Shown: positions 27,504 to 37,885 of the stretch, one piece after another
Position numbering within the stretch: the first letter of the stretch is position 1
Layout: every line of letters starts with the position of its first letter
Assembly: GCA_016714815.1 (NCBI GenBank)
Contig: JADKBZ010000002.1
Coordinates: 248,001-312,000, forward strand
Direction: 5' to 3'
DNA: 64,000 nt
Source: Holophagales bacterium
GTDB lineage: Bacteria; Acidobacteriota; Thermoanaerobaculia; UBA5066
Notes under the pieces: generated by a model
Databases searched by the model: none
Told to the model about the DNA's origin: nothing
Seen by the model: the letters and a program-made list of their open reading frames with translations, nothing else
Position numbers and translations under genes: made by a program

Positions 27504-27955
27504 GCCTGCCGGACGCTCCAGGGCCCGCCGACGGTCGGATCCTCCTCGTCGAGGACAGCCCCGACGACCAGACCCTCACCATCCGCGCCCTGAGGCGAGC
27601 AGGCGTCGACGAAGAGGTCACTCTCGCGCGGGACGGCGCGGAGGCCCTCGCGCTCCTCCTGCCGGCGGGAGGAGGCCCCGTCGTCCTTCCGCGGATCGTC
27701 CTCCTCGACCTCAAGCTCCCGAAGGTGCAGGGGCTCGAGGTGCTGGAGCGGCTCCGCAGCGACCCGCGCACCCGGGACCTTCGCGTGATCGTCGTCACCT
27801 CGTCCGACGAGGAGGCCGACATCCTGGCGAGCCGGCGCTTCGGCGCCGACGGCTACGTCCGGAAGTCGGTCGACTTCTGGGAGTTCTGCGAGACGCTGCG
27901 GCGGTCGTGGCCGGGATGGATGGCGCCGCGGGGGCCCGCACTTCGGGGGACGTGA
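27500..27955 (+). CDS. Single-domain response regulator (Rcp1-like)
   Basis: 151 residues, receiver domain only. The acidic pair is in LLVEDSPDD, phospho-acceptor Asp70 in VLLDLKLPK, Thr in VVTSSDEE and the conserved Lys in YVRKSVDFWEF. The VEDSPDD/SVDFWEF type matches Rcp1-like regulators paired with PAS/GAF or phytochrome kinases. It starts 4 bases inside the kinase gene, so kinase and regulator are a cognate pair. With no output domain it must act by binding another protein. Confidence 0.92.
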   Translation: MSLPDAPGPADGRILLVEDSPDDQTLTIRALRRAGVDEEVTLARDGAEALALLLPAGGGPVVLPRIVLLDLKLPKVQGLEVLERLRSDPRTRDLRVIVVTSSDEEADILASRRFGADGYVRKSVDFWEFCETLRRSWPGWMAPRGPALRGT

Positions 27956-28000
27956 GTATCGACGGGCGCGGCCCACGTCGGAATCGATCCAGGTTTTCTC

Positions 28001-29352
28001 CTATCTCGGCAGCAGCGTCCGCGGGTCCCCCGTAGCCCGGTCGATCACCGAGGCGTAGGCCGCGAAGGCCCCGCCCGGGCTCGGCGTCGAGAGGACGAAG
28101 GCCGCTCCCGCGATGCCGTCGATTCCGAGTTCGTTCAGGACGTTGAGCTGCGCGAAACCGAGCGGGCCGACGGGAACCCGGCGGGTCGCCAGCGGCGCCC
28201 CTCCGGAAGCGGCGTAGAGCGCGACGTCGACGCCGATCTGGGTCTCGCCCGCGTTGGCGAGCATCAGGTTCGTCCGGAAGAGGGCGTCCTGCCGCACGCC
28301 GACGATCGAGCGCGGCGTCGCACCGATGAGTCCGGCCGCGGGAACGGCCGGGACGCTCTGCCCGTAGGTCCCTCCTCCGCCGGGGGTGAACGTCTGCCCC
28401 TGGACGACGAGCCCCGCTTCGGAGGGGGAAACGCGGATCGGCCCGTAGTCGCCCTCGAGGGCAAAAAGGTTCCCGAGGACGTCGGCGAACGTGCGGGTCT
28501 CGCCCGCCGCGAGCGGCACCTCGACCTCGGGCCCGTTCCGGCCGTCTCCCGAGTGCCCGAGGAACTTGACTGTCGCGAGCATCGCTGCGGTCCCGGTGTT
28601 GCGGAGAGTCAGATCGGTCGTCCAGAAGGCGCCGACGCCCGGCGCCCGGGCACTCGAGGGGAGGAGCCACGAGCCGCCGCCGACAGCGCCCGCCAGGAGT
28701 GTCCGCGGGTCGCCCGTCTTCTGGTCGATGGTCGAGGCGTAGGCGGCGAAGTGCCCGCCGGTCGTCGGCGTGGAGACGAGGAACGTGGCGCCTGTAACGT
28801 TCGAAATGCCGAGGTGTTCCGCGACGTTGAGCTGGGCGAACGAGAGCGGCCCAACCGGGATGCGGCGGGTAGCAAGCGTCGCGCCGCCCTGCGCCAGGAA
28901 GATGACGTCGACGTCGAGCGCCGTATCGGTGGCGTTCGCGAGCATCAGGTTCGTCCGGAACGAGGCGTCCTGCCTCACCCCGACGATCGAGCGCGGGGTC
29001 GCCCCGACGAGATCGCCCGGCGCAAAGGCCGGGACGCTCTGACCGAACGTCCCTCCCCCGCCCGGCGTCGAGGTCTGCCCCAGGACGACGAGCCCCGGCG
29101 ACTCCGACCGGACGAGGATCGGCCCCCAGTCGGTCGAGAGGCCGAAGAGCGAGGAGAGGACGTCTCCCCAGGTCCGAGTCTCTCCCGCGGCGAGGGTCAC
29201 GGACGTCTCGGGTCCGCCTCTCCCATCGCCCGAGTGCCCGAGGAACTTCACCGTCGCCGTCGCGGCCGCCGTCCCGGCGTTCCGGATCGAGAGGTCGGTC
29301 GTCCAGAAGGCGCCCACCCCGGCGACACGCGCGCTCGACGGGAGGAGCCAGG
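28001..29352 (-). repeat. Tandem 681-bp coding duplication
   Basis: Two in-frame copies with a period of 681 bases (227 codons): equivalent points are 28661 and 29342 (GAGGAGCCA), each encoding SWLLPSSAR. Copies remain similar at DNA level, indicating an internal duplication of the C-terminal domain. Confidence 0.8.
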
Positions 29353-30304
29353 AGTACGTCACCACGGGGCTGGAACCGGCGAGCGCCCGCATCTCCGCGA
29401 GGTCGAGGCCGTCGGCCGCGAGCTCGCCGGCGTAGATCGAAGCGAGGCGGCGTGGGTGGTACCGGTCGTCGCCCCGGGCGATCTTGTCGAAGTCGGGAAT
29501 CCGGTTCGTCGACCAGACTTCCGAGGGAAACGCCGTCGTCGCTTCGTTATCGAGGAAGGGCGTGAACTGGTCGACGAAACGGACCCGGAGAGTCGGCTGG
29601 GCGGCGGCGATCTCGGTCACGGCCTGCCGCGCCCTCTCGACGAAGCGGTGCTGGGCGAGGGCGACGTAGGCGGCGTCGGACATCGTGAAGTCGCGCTGGT
29701 CGTCGGGCATGTGGCCCGTGACGACGACGACCGGGTCGGTCCGGCACCACGAGCCGCGCCAGAGGAGGAGGATCAGCGCCTTAAGATCCTCGCGGTACGC
29801 CGCGTCGTCGTCGTTGCCGAAGTCGTTCCCCGAACGGGAGGCGAAGGCGAGGTCGTAGCAGAACGTCTTCCCTTCGAGCTCGCCGCGCCGCTGCTCGACC
29901 CAGGAGGGGATCGACGTCCCCGCGATCGCCGAGGTCGGCTCGGGATCCGTCGAGGGGTAGGTACCCGAGTAGGGGTAGTCCCCGCCGTCCGTCCAGGCAC
30001 CCGAACCGACGAACTGGATCGTCAGGTCCGGCGCGCGGAGAGTGAGACGGTCTCGGAGGGGGACCATCCAGCCGTACTCTTCGTTGTCATTCCTGAGCTC
30101 CCCGCCTCCGCGATCGTTGAGGGCGCCCGTGGCGGTGAACGGCGGAGCGACGTACCGGTTGTACTGCTCGATGCTCTCGCCGGCGACGTAGACGCGGAGC
30201 GCCTTCACGGCCGCGGACGGTTCCGAAGGGCCGGGGATCTCCGCGGCGCTGCCGGCGGTCGCCCGGGCGAGAAATGCCAGCACGAGGAGCGTGGAAGTCT
30301 TCAT
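28001..30304 (-). CDS. Secreted SGNH-hydrolase-like protein with tandem C-terminal repeats
   Basis: 767 residues from ATG 30304 (GGGAGGGCAGCCG upstream); the frame is open 27 codons further but that part precedes the signal peptide. After the signal (~20 residues), residues ~30-315 resemble an SGNH fold: an early VYVAGESIEQYNRY in block-I position and DDRYHP near the end as a possible D-x-x-H dyad. The nucleophile assignment is uncertain. Then come two near-identical ~227-residue repeats (both start SWLLPSSAR and include FWTTDL, KFLGHSGDGR, SIVGVRQDA, RTNLMLANA). The same repeat type closes the protein at 54912. The latter half probably binds cell surface or substrate. Confidence 0.8.
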   Translation of the reverse strand: MKTSTLLVLAFLARATAGSAAEIPGPSEPSAAVKALRVYVAGESIEQYNRYVAPPFTATGALNDRGGGELRNDNEEYGWMVPLRDRLTLRAPDLTIQFVGSGAWTDGGDYPYSGTYPSTDPEPTSAIAGTSIPSWVEQRRGELEGKTFCYDLAFASRSGNDFGNDDDAAYREDLKALILLLWRGSWCRTDPVVVVTGHMPDDQRDFTMSDAAYVALAQHRFVERARQAVTEIAAAQPTLRVRFVDQFTPFLDNEATTAFPSEVWSTNRIPDFDKIARGDDRYHPRRLASIYAGELAADGLDLAEMRALAGSSPVVTYSWLLPSSARVAGVGAFWTTDLSIRNAGTAAATATVKFLGHSGDGRGGPETSVTLAAGETRTWGDVLSSLFGLSTDWGPILVRSESPGLVVLGQTSTPGGGGTFGQSVPAFAPGDLVGATPRSIVGVRQDASFRTNLMLANATDTALDVDVIFLAQGGATLATRRIPVGPLSFAQLNVAEHLGISNVTGATFLVSTPTTGGHFAAYASTIDQKTGDPRTLLAGAVGGGSWLLPSSARAPGVGAFWTTDLTLRNTGTAAMLATVKFLGHSGDGRNGPEVEVPLAAGETRTFADVLGNLFALEGDYGPIRVSPSEAGLVVQGQTFTPGGGGTYGQSVPAVPAAGLIGATPRSIVGVRQDALFRTNLMLANAGETQIGVDVALYAASGGAPLATRRVPVGPLGFAQLNVLNELGIDGIAGAAFVLSTPSPGGAFAAYASVIDRATGDPRTLLPR

Positions 30305-30535
30305 CGGCTGCCCTCCCGACACGCCGTCGCGGGCGACCAGGCTTCCGCCTGCCGCCGCACGAGGTCCTCTCTTTCCGATCGCCACCTTTCAAGATTGGTC
30401 CGCGCGCGCCGGCCGTCAACCCCTTTTCCTTCTCCCTCGCGGAGGAGACGCCGGACCCGCCGGGAGGGAAACGCCCCGTTCGACGCATCCTGAGACGGTT
30501 TCCGGTAATGTCCGTCCGGGCTCTCGCCCGACGCC
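30305..30535. other. Divergent intergenic region
   Basis: 231 bases between the SGNH-like gene and the E1-alpha gene. It should hold both promoters. No confident -35/-10 boxes, repeat or RNA gene seen. Confidence 0.3.
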
Positions 30536-31549
30536 ATGACGACCTCTCCCCAGCAGCAGAAGACCCTCTACCGGCACCTCCTCCTCACCCGCCTCCTCGA
30601 GGAGCGGATGGTGAGCCTCTACCGGCAGGGAAAGATGACCGGGGGGCTCTTCCGATGCCTCGGGCAGGAGGCGACGGCGGTCGGGACGGCCTTCGCGCTG
30701 GAGGATGGGGACCTCCTCATCCCGGTCATCCGCGACCTCGGCGCAACGCTCGTCCGGGGCGCGCGACCGGTCGACATCCTCCGGCAGGTGATGACGAAGG
30801 CCGACGCGCCGGCCCGCGGGCGCGACGGGTTCCTCCACTTCTGCCTTCCGGAGAAGGGGCTCTACTCGGGAATCGCGATGCTCGGGACGGCGGTTTCGGT
30901 CCTCGCCGGAATGGTCCTGGCCGACCGGTACCTCGGGAAGAAGACCGTCGGGATGACCTACCTGGGCGAGGGGGGCACGTCGACGGGTGCCTTCCACGAG
31001 GGGATCAACTTCGCGGCGGTGCAGAAGCTGCCCATCGTCGTCGTCCTTGAGTACAACCGCTACTCCTACTCCACGCCTTCGGAGATGCAGTGCGGCGCGG
31101 CGACCCTGGCCGACAAGGCCGCGGGTTACGGAGTCGCGAGCGCGATCGTCGACGGGAACGACGTCCTCGCCGTCGTCGAGGCGGCCCGGCGGGCCGTCGC
31201 CTGGTCGCGCGAGGGGAACGGTCCGTTCCTCCTCGAGTGCAAGACGTACCGGCGGAAAGGGCACGCCGAGCACGACGGCCAGGCCTACGTCGACGCGGAA
31301 GAGCTGGCGGAGTGGACGCGGCGCGACCCGATCGCCCGGTTCGAGCGGGAACTCGATTCGAGCGGCGGGATGGACGCGGCGGCGAGGCAGGCCGTGAGGG
31401 CGGAGATCGATGCGGAGCTGGACGCCGCCGTGGCCGAGGCGGAGGCCTCCCCCGCTCCCCTCCCCGACCGGGAGTTCCGGGGCGTGAGGGCCGACGAGGA
31501 AGCCGTCGTGAAGCGTCGCGCGGAGACGTTCGTCGGGGGGCTCGGATGA
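30536..31549 (+). CDS. 2-Oxo acid dehydrogenase E1 component, alpha subunit
   Basis: 337 residues. The TPP-binding region reads YLGEGGTSTGAFHEGINFAA (GEG in place of GDG), followed by LEYNRYSYSTPSE. The HRD-equivalent region and FLHFCLPEKGLYSG match E1-alpha of branched-chain/acetoin/pyruvate dehydrogenases. It decarboxylates a 2-oxo acid with its beta partner and passes the acyl group to lipoyl-E2. Sequence type leans to the branched-chain or acetoin class, but pyruvate cannot be excluded. Overlaps the beta gene (ATGA). The ribosome site is weak. Confidence 0.88.
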   Translation: MTTSPQQQKTLYRHLLLTRLLEERMVSLYRQGKMTGGLFRCLGQEATAVGTAFALEDGDLLIPVIRDLGATLVRGARPVDILRQVMTKADAPARGRDGFLHFCLPEKGLYSGIAMLGTAVSVLAGMVLADRYLGKKTVGMTYLGEGGTSTGAFHEGINFAAVQKLPIVVVLEYNRYSYSTPSEMQCGAATLADKAAGYGVASAIVDGNDVLAVVEAARRAVAWSREGNGPFLLECKTYRRKGHAEHDGQAYVDAEELAEWTRRDPIARFERELDSSGGMDAAARQAVRAEIDAELDAAVAEAEASPAPLPDREFRGVRADEEAVVKRRAETFVGGLG

Positions 31550-32631
31550 GCAGCTCCGCGAGCAATTTAGCGAGCGGACGCTCGATCGAACTGGCGAGCG
31601 GACACCCGACCAATCTGGAGAGCGGACACCCGAGTAATCCTGCGAGCGGACACTCGCCCGCCGAGGTCACCTACGTCGACGCGATCCGGATCGCGCTCGG
31701 CGAGGAGATGGAACGCGACGAGCGGATCATCCTTCTGGGAGAGGACATCGGCGTTTACGGCGGGGCGTTCAAGGCGACGGCGGGGCTCCTCGAGCGGTTC
31801 GGGCCGCGTCGGGTCATCGACACCCCGGTCGTCGAGGAGGCGATCGTCGGGGCGGCCATCGGCGCCTCGCTCCGGGGCCTCAGGCCCGTGGTCGAGATGC
31901 AGTTCTTCGACTTCGCTGCGCGGGCGTTCGACATGATCACGAACTTCGCGGCGAAACACCGCTACCGGACGGGCCTCGGCGTCCCGATCGTCATCCGCGG
32001 GCCGTCGGGAGCCGGCGTCCACGCCGGGCCCTTCCACTCGCAGAGCCCCGAGGGGTATTACGCCCGGACACCCGGCCTGGCCGTTGTCGTCCCGTCGACC
32101 GCCGCGGACGCCCGCGGCCTCCTGAAGGCGGCGATCCGCGACGAGGACCCGGTCCTCTTCCTGGAGCACAAGCTCCTCTACCGGCGGGCGAAGGAGGTCC
32201 TCCCCGAGGGCGACGGCGTCGTCCCGATCGGGAAGGCCGCCGTCCGGCGCACGGGGCGCGACCTGACGATCGTGACCTACGGGGCGATGGTCTCCCTGGC
32301 GCTCGAGGCGGCTGCCGGGCTGGCGAAAGAGGGGGTCGAGGCGGAGGTGATCGACCTGCGCACCCTCCTCCCGCTCGACGAGGAGACGGTCCTCGAATCG
32401 GTCCGGAAGACGTCAAAGGCGCTCCTCCTCCACGAGGACGCCCGGACCCTCGGGATCGGGGCCGAGATCGCCGCCACGCTCGCGGAGAAGGCGTTCGAGT
32501 GGCTCGACGCGCCGGTCCTCCGCGTCACCGCCCCCGACACCCCCATCCCGTTCTCGCCGAACCTCGAGGCGGCGTACCTGCCCGGCCTCTCCACCCTGCT
32601 TTCCGCCGCGCGTAGACTCGCGGCCTACTGA
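31546..32631 (+). CDS. 2-Oxo acid dehydrogenase E1 component, beta subunit
   Basis: 361 residues from ATG 31546. The core begins at ~residue 40 (VTYVDAIRIALGEEMERDE) and contains LGEDIGVYGGAFKATAGL, FGPRRVIDTPVVEEAIVGAA, and the transketolase C-domain with VIDLRTLLPLDEETV. It completes the E1 heterotetramer. Oddity: residues 6-37, ahead of the core, are four 8-residue tandem repeats (SNLASGRS, IELASGHP, TNLESGHP, SNPASGHS) absent from the family. Their coding DNA is less GC-rich than the rest. Confidence 0.92.
   Translation: MSSSASNLASGRSIELASGHPTNLESGHPSNPASGHSPAEVTYVDAIRIALGEEMERDERIILLGEDIGVYGGAFKATAGLLERFGPRRVIDTPVVEEAIVGAAIGASLRGLRPVVEMQFFDFAARAFDMITNFAAKHRYRTGLGVPIVIRGPSGAGVHAGPFHSQSPEGYYARTPGLAVVVPSTAADARGLLKAAIRDEDPVLFLEHKLLYRRAKEVLPEGDGVVPIGKAAVRRTGRDLTIVTYGAMVSLALEAAAGLAKEGVEAEVIDLRTLLPLDEETVLESVRKTSKALLLHEDARTLGIGAEIAATLAEKAFEWLDAPVLRVTAPDTPIPFSPNLEAAYLPGLSTLLSAARRLAAY
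31561..31656 (+). repeat. Four 24-bp tandem repeats at the 5' end of the E1-beta gene
   Basis: Four consecutive 24-base units (31561, 31585, 31609, 31633), each ending in GAGCGGACRCYC-type sequence and encoding x-x-x-x-S-G-H/R-P/S. In frame, so copy-number changes would alter only the N-terminal tail. Confidence 0.85.
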
Positions 32632-32661
32632 CCCGACGACGAATTGACGGAGAATCGGACC

Positions 32662-33627
32662 ATGTCGACGAACGTGATCATGCCGCAGATGGGCGAGTCG
32701 ATCGCCGAGGGAACCATCACCCGCTGGATGAAGAAGGTCGGCGACAGCGTCAAGCGCGACGAGCCGCTCTTCGAGATCTCGACCGACAAGGTCGACGCCG
32801 AGATCCCCGCCCCTTCCGCGGGAGTCCTCCTCGAGATCCTCGTCCCGGAAGGGACGACGGTCGCGATCAACACCGTCGTCGCGAAGATCGGCGAGACGGG
32901 CGAGGCGACGGCCGCAGCACCGGCCCCTGCGGCCGCGGAGACCGCGGCAGCGCCGGCCCCCGCACCGGCCCCTGCGGCCGAGGCGCCCGCCCCCGTCGCC
33001 GCTCCGGCGCCAGCTCCGGCTCCGGCTCCAGCGGCCCTCGTCGTGATGCCGCCCCCCGCCCCCGCGGCCCCACCGGCAGCGCCCCACTTCGCCGTCCCGC
33101 CGCAGGAAGGCGAGACGAAGGAAGAGCTCCTGAAGAGGCGTTCTTCCCCGGTCGTCCGGAACATCGCCGAAGAGAAGGGGGTCGACCTGGCCCAGATCCC
33201 CGGCACCGGCATCTCGGGCCGCGTGACGAAGGCCGATCTCACCGGCTTCCTCGAGGCCGGAGGCGCTCCGTCCACGGCGGCCGCGCCGGCAATCCCGGCG
33301 GCTCCTGCGGCTCCCGCGGCGCCCGCGCCCTCCCCCGCTCCGATCGCGGTCGCCGTGGCGGCTCCTTCCGCACCGGCCGCCGTCGCCCCGGCTCCCGCGC
33401 CTGCCCCGGCCCCTCTCGTCGCAGCGCCGCCTGCGGCCCCCGCGAAGCCGGCGCCTGCCGTTCCGATCATCGCCTTCCCTGCCGGCGCGAACGTCTCGAT
33501 CGAGGCGATGTCGCCGATGCGAAAGAAGATTGCCCAGCGGATGGTCGAGTCGAAGACGACCTCGGCCCACGTCGCCACCGTCTTCGAGGTCGACTACACG
33601 AACATCGCGAGGCTGCGCGAAAGGTGA
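32662..33627 (+). CDS. Dihydrolipoamide acyltransferase E2, N-terminal part (frame-disrupted)
   Basis: 321 codons from ATG 32662 (GGAG 9 bases upstream). The lipoyl domain has its lipoylation Lys in EISTDKVDAEIP (~residue 42). A long Ala/Pro linker, the peripheral subunit-binding domain (SSPVVRNIAEEKGVDLAQIP, GTGISGRVTKADL), a second Ala/Pro linker, and the first part of the catalytic domain follow (SPMRKKIAQRMVESKTTSAH, FEVDYTNIARLRER). The frame then hits TGA inside the catalytic domain. The missing remainder is encoded immediately after in another frame. One inserted G would restore RLRER-VKDRF and a normal 511-residue E2. Confidence 0.88.
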   Translation: MSTNVIMPQMGESIAEGTITRWMKKVGDSVKRDEPLFEISTDKVDAEIPAPSAGVLLEILVPEGTTVAINTVVAKIGETGEATAAAPAPAAAETAAAPAPAPAPAAEAPAPVAAPAPAPAPAPAALVVMPPPAPAAPPAAPHFAVPPQEGETKEELLKRRSSPVVRNIAEEKGVDLAQIPGTGISGRVTKADLTGFLEAGGAPSTAAAPAIPAAPAAPAAPAPSPAPIAVAVAAPSAPAAVAPAPAPAPAPLVAAPPAAPAKPAPAVPIIAFPAGANVSIEAMSPMRKKIAQRMVESKTTSAHVATVFEVDYTNIARLRER

Positions 33628-34196
33628 AGGACCGCTTCGCCGCCCAGTACGGGACGAAGCTCTCCTACATGCCCTTCATCTTCAAGGCGGTCATCGCCGG
33701 CCTGAAGGCGCGCCCGTCCGTAAACGCGTCGATCTCGGGCGACGACATCGTCTACCACCGCGACATCAACCTCGGCGTGGCCGTCTCGCTCGACTGGGGT
33801 CTCATCGTCCCCGTGATCAAGAACGCCGACGACCTCTCGCTCGTCGGCCTCGCCCGCGCCGCCAACGACCTCGCCGGCCGGGCGCGGAGCAAGAAGCTCC
33901 TCCCCGACGACGTGCAGGGAGGCACTTTCACCATCACGAACCCTGGCGTCTACGGCTCCCTCTTCGGCACGCCGATCATCAACCAGCCGCAGGTGGCCAT
34001 CCTGAACATCGGGACGATCGAGAAGCGGCCGAAGGTCGTCGAGCTGCCCGACGGGACCGACGCGATCGCCGTCCGGACGATGGGCTACCTGGCCCTGTCG
34101 TTCGATCACCGGCTCGTCGACGGGGCCGAGGGAGACGCCTTCATGGGCGTCGTCAAGGCGACCCTGGAGAGCGGGGCCTTCCCGGAGCTGGACTGA
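33624..34196 (+). CDS. Dihydrolipoamide acyltransferase E2, C-terminal part
   Basis: 190 codons from GTG 33624, which overlaps the preceding TGA. It carries the rest of the E2 acyltransferase core: YMPFIFKAVIAGLKARPSVN, GVAVSLDWGLIVPVIKNAD, GTFTITNPGVYGSLFGTPII, and the active-site motif SFDHRLVDGAEGD with both His and Asp. It cannot fold as a normal E2 alone. Either a frameshift/assembly error, or a split gene translated as two coupled pieces. No E3 (lipoamide dehydrogenase) gene is in the window. Confidence 0.85.
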   Translation: MKDRFAAQYGTKLSYMPFIFKAVIAGLKARPSVNASISGDDIVYHRDINLGVAVSLDWGLIVPVIKNADDLSLVGLARAANDLAGRARSKKLLPDDVQGGTFTITNPGVYGSLFGTPIINQPQVAILNIGTIEKRPKVVELPDGTDAIAVRTMGYLALSFDHRLVDGAEGDAFMGVVKATLESGAFPELD

Positions 34197-34210
34197 CGGA
34201 CGACGATCGG

Positions 34211-35770
<1,560 letters not shown>

Positions 35771-36478
35771 ATGGGACGACCCTTCGACGTCGTCTCCCTC
35801 CTCGCGCTCGGGCCGCGGCCGTACGACGACGTCGTCGCCCTCCAGCATGCCGCCCAGACCCGGGCGAAAGCGGGAGAGCGGGAGACGCTCTTCCTCCTCG
35901 AGCACGAAGACGTCATCACGGCCGGCAGGAACGCGGGAACGGGCGACCTCCACTTTCCCGCCGACCAGCTCGCCCGCCTCGGCGTCGCGCTCCGTCCGTC
36001 GGACCGGGGAGGGAAGCTGACGTTCCACGGCCCGGGCCAGCTCGTCGCCTACCCGGTCCTCCGCCTCGAGGGGGGCGAGAAGGACGTGAAGCTCCTCGTG
36101 AGGCGCCTCGAAGAGGTCCTGATTCTCACGGCCGCCGACTTCGGCGTGGAGGCCGCCCGGAGCGACATCCCGGCCCGCTGGTCGTCGGTCTGGGTCGGGA
36201 ACGACAAGCTCGCCGCCATCGGCGTCCACCTGTCCGACTGGGTGACGACTCACGGAGTCGCCCTGAACGTGACGACCCGGCTCGAACGGTTCGACCTCTT
36301 CGTCCCGTGCGGCATCCCCGACGGCGGCGTCACGTCGCTCGAAAGAGTCTGTCCCGGTCTTCCTCCGCCCTCCGTAGCCGACGTCGCGCGGCGCTTCGTC
36401 GCCCACTTCGCTTCGGTCTTCGACCGCGAGCCGGTAGAAGCGCTCTTTCTCACCTCCGCCGACCCCTCGGCCGGCTGA
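35771..36478 (+). CDS. lipB: Lipoyl(octanoyl) transferase
   Basis: 235 residues. Catalytic Lys146 (GNDKLAAIGVH) and Cys180 (LFVPCGIPDGGVTSL) are both present, with substrate loop RGGKLTFHGPGQLVAYPVL (His86). LipB moves octanoyl from acyl carrier protein to lipoyl domains, such as that of the E2 just upstream, so its location makes sense. Starts directly after the methyltransferase stop. No lipA is in the window. Confidence 0.94.
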   Translation: MGRPFDVVSLLALGPRPYDDVVALQHAAQTRAKAGERETLFLLEHEDVITAGRNAGTGDLHFPADQLARLGVALRPSDRGGKLTFHGPGQLVAYPVLRLEGGEKDVKLLVRRLEEVLILTAADFGVEAARSDIPARWSSVWVGNDKLAAIGVHLSDWVTTHGVALNVTTRLERFDLFVPCGIPDGGVTSLERVCPGLPPPSVADVARRFVAHFASVFDREPVEALFLTSADPSAG

Positions 36479-36520
36479 CCGCCTCCCCCTATACTTCCCG
36501 CCTTCGATAAGGGGGTCCCC

Positions 36521-36787
36521 ATGTGCCTCGGCGTTCCCGGCCAGGTCGTCCGCATCGACGAGAGTCCCATCGGCATGACGATGGGGATCGTCAGCTTCGG
36601 CGGCGTGACGAAGGAGATCTGCCTCGCCTACGTCCCGGAGGCGGCAGTCGGCGACTACGTCCTCGTCCACGTCGGCTTCGCGATCTCGAAGATCGACGAG
36701 GAGCACGCGAACGACATCTGGGCGGCGCTCGAGGAGATGGGCGAGCTCGAACGCTCCGAGAGCCCGACGAAGGCGGACGTCTCGTGA
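36521..36787 (+). CDS. hypC: Hydrogenase maturation factor HypC
   Basis: 88 residues beginning MCLGVPGQVVRID, with the essential N-terminal Cys2 that binds HypD and the hydrogenase large subunit. OB-fold-like body (SFGGVTKEICLAYVPEAAVG, DYVLVHVGFAISKID). Chaperone for the Fe(CN)2CO group of NiFe hydrogenases. Overlaps hypD by 4 bases. No hydrogenase structural gene is in the window. Confidence 0.95.
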   Translation: MCLGVPGQVVRIDESPIGMTMGIVSFGGVTKEICLAYVPEAAVGDYVLVHVGFAISKIDEEHANDIWAALEEMGELERSESPTKADVS

Positions 36788-37869
36788 AGTTCGTCGACGA
36801 GTACCGGAGCGAGGAGAGCGTCCGGAAGGTCGCCGACTCGATCCGCGCCCTCGTCACCCGCCCATGGACCCTCATGGAGATCTGCGGCGGACAGACCCAC
36901 ACCCTCATCAAGTACGGGCTCGACCGGATGCTCCCCGAGCTCGTGACCCTCGTCCACGGCCCGGGCTGCCCCGTCTGCGTGACGCCTCTCGAGCTGATCG
37001 ACCGCGCCGTCGCCATCGCCCGCCGCCCCGAGGTCACCTTCAGCTCGTTCGGCGACATGCTCCGCGTCCCCGGCTCCGAGCTCGACCTCCTCTCGGTGAA
37101 GGCGCGCGGCGGCGACGTGCGGATGCTCTACTCGCCGCTCGACGCCGTCCGCCTCGCGCAGAAGCTGCCGGAACGGCAGGTCGTCTTCTTCGCCGTCGGT
37201 TTCGAGACGACGGCCCCCGCCATCGCCGGCGCGCTCCTGGAAGCGGAACGTCTCGACCTCCCGAACTTCTCGGTCCTCGTCTCCCACGTCCTCGTCCCCC
37301 CGGCGATGGAGGCGATCCTCTCCTCCCCCGCCTGCCGCGTGCAGGGCTTCCTCGCCGCGGGGCACGTCTGCACGGTGATGGGGACGCACGAGTACGACCC
37401 GATCGCGGAGAGATACCGGATCCCTCTCGTCGTCACCGGCTTCGAGCCGCTCGACCTGATGGTCGGCATCCGGATGACTCTCGCGGCGCTCGAGGAAGGG
37501 CGGCACGGGGTCGAGATCCAGTACTCCCGCTGTGTCACTCCCGGCGGAAACCTCCCGGCGCAGAAGCTCCTCTCCGAGGTCTTCGAGGCGTGCGACCGGC
37601 CGTGGCGCGGCATCGGCGTCATCCCGAAGAGCGGCTACGCCCTGACGCCCCGCTTCCGGAAGTTCGACGCGGCGAAGCGCTTCGACGTCGAGACCGTCAC
37701 CGCCGACGAACCCGCGGTCTGCATCGCCGGGTCTATCCTCCAGGGGCTCGCCAAGCCGCGCGACTGCGCCGCATTCGGAAAGGAGTGCCGGCCCGAGAAG
37801 CCGCTCGGCGCACCGATGGTCTCTTCCGAAGGGGCCTGCGCGGCCTACTACTCCTACGGCCGCGAGTGA
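36784..37869 (+). CDS. hypD: Hydrogenase maturation protein HypD
   Basis: 361 residues from GTG 36784 (GTGA overlap with hypC). Signature cysteines occur in EICGGQTHT, HGPGCPVCVTP, and the C-terminal 4Fe-4S region (DCAAFGKECRPEKPLGAPMV). GFETTAPA and FLAAGHVCTVMG are also intact. HypD is the Fe-S scaffold on which the Fe(CN)2CO cofactor is assembled with HypC and HypE. Confidence 0.95.
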   Translation: MKFVDEYRSEESVRKVADSIRALVTRPWTLMEICGGQTHTLIKYGLDRMLPELVTLVHGPGCPVCVTPLELIDRAVAIARRPEVTFSSFGDMLRVPGSELDLLSVKARGGDVRMLYSPLDAVRLAQKLPERQVVFFAVGFETTAPAIAGALLEAERLDLPNFSVLVSHVLVPPAMEAILSSPACRVQGFLAAGHVCTVMGTHEYDPIAERYRIPLVVTGFEPLDLMVGIRMTLAALEEGRHGVEIQYSRCVTPGGNLPAQKLLSEVFEACDRPWRGIGVIPKSGYALTPRFRKFDAAKRFDVETVTADEPAVCIAGSILQGLAKPRDCAAFGKECRPEKPLGAPMVSSEGACAAYYSYGRE

Positions 37870-37885
37870 GGATCGGACCAGGACG

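Noticed and set aside
31561..31656. CRISPR-like array
   Set aside because: The 24-base units are contiguous, in frame and without spacers, inside a coding sequence.
33610..33635. Programmed -1 frameshifting in the E2 gene
   Set aside because: The 0-frame codons GAA AGG TGA do not form an X-XXY-YYZ slippery heptamer, and no strong downstream pseudoknot is obvious; indel or split gene is simpler.
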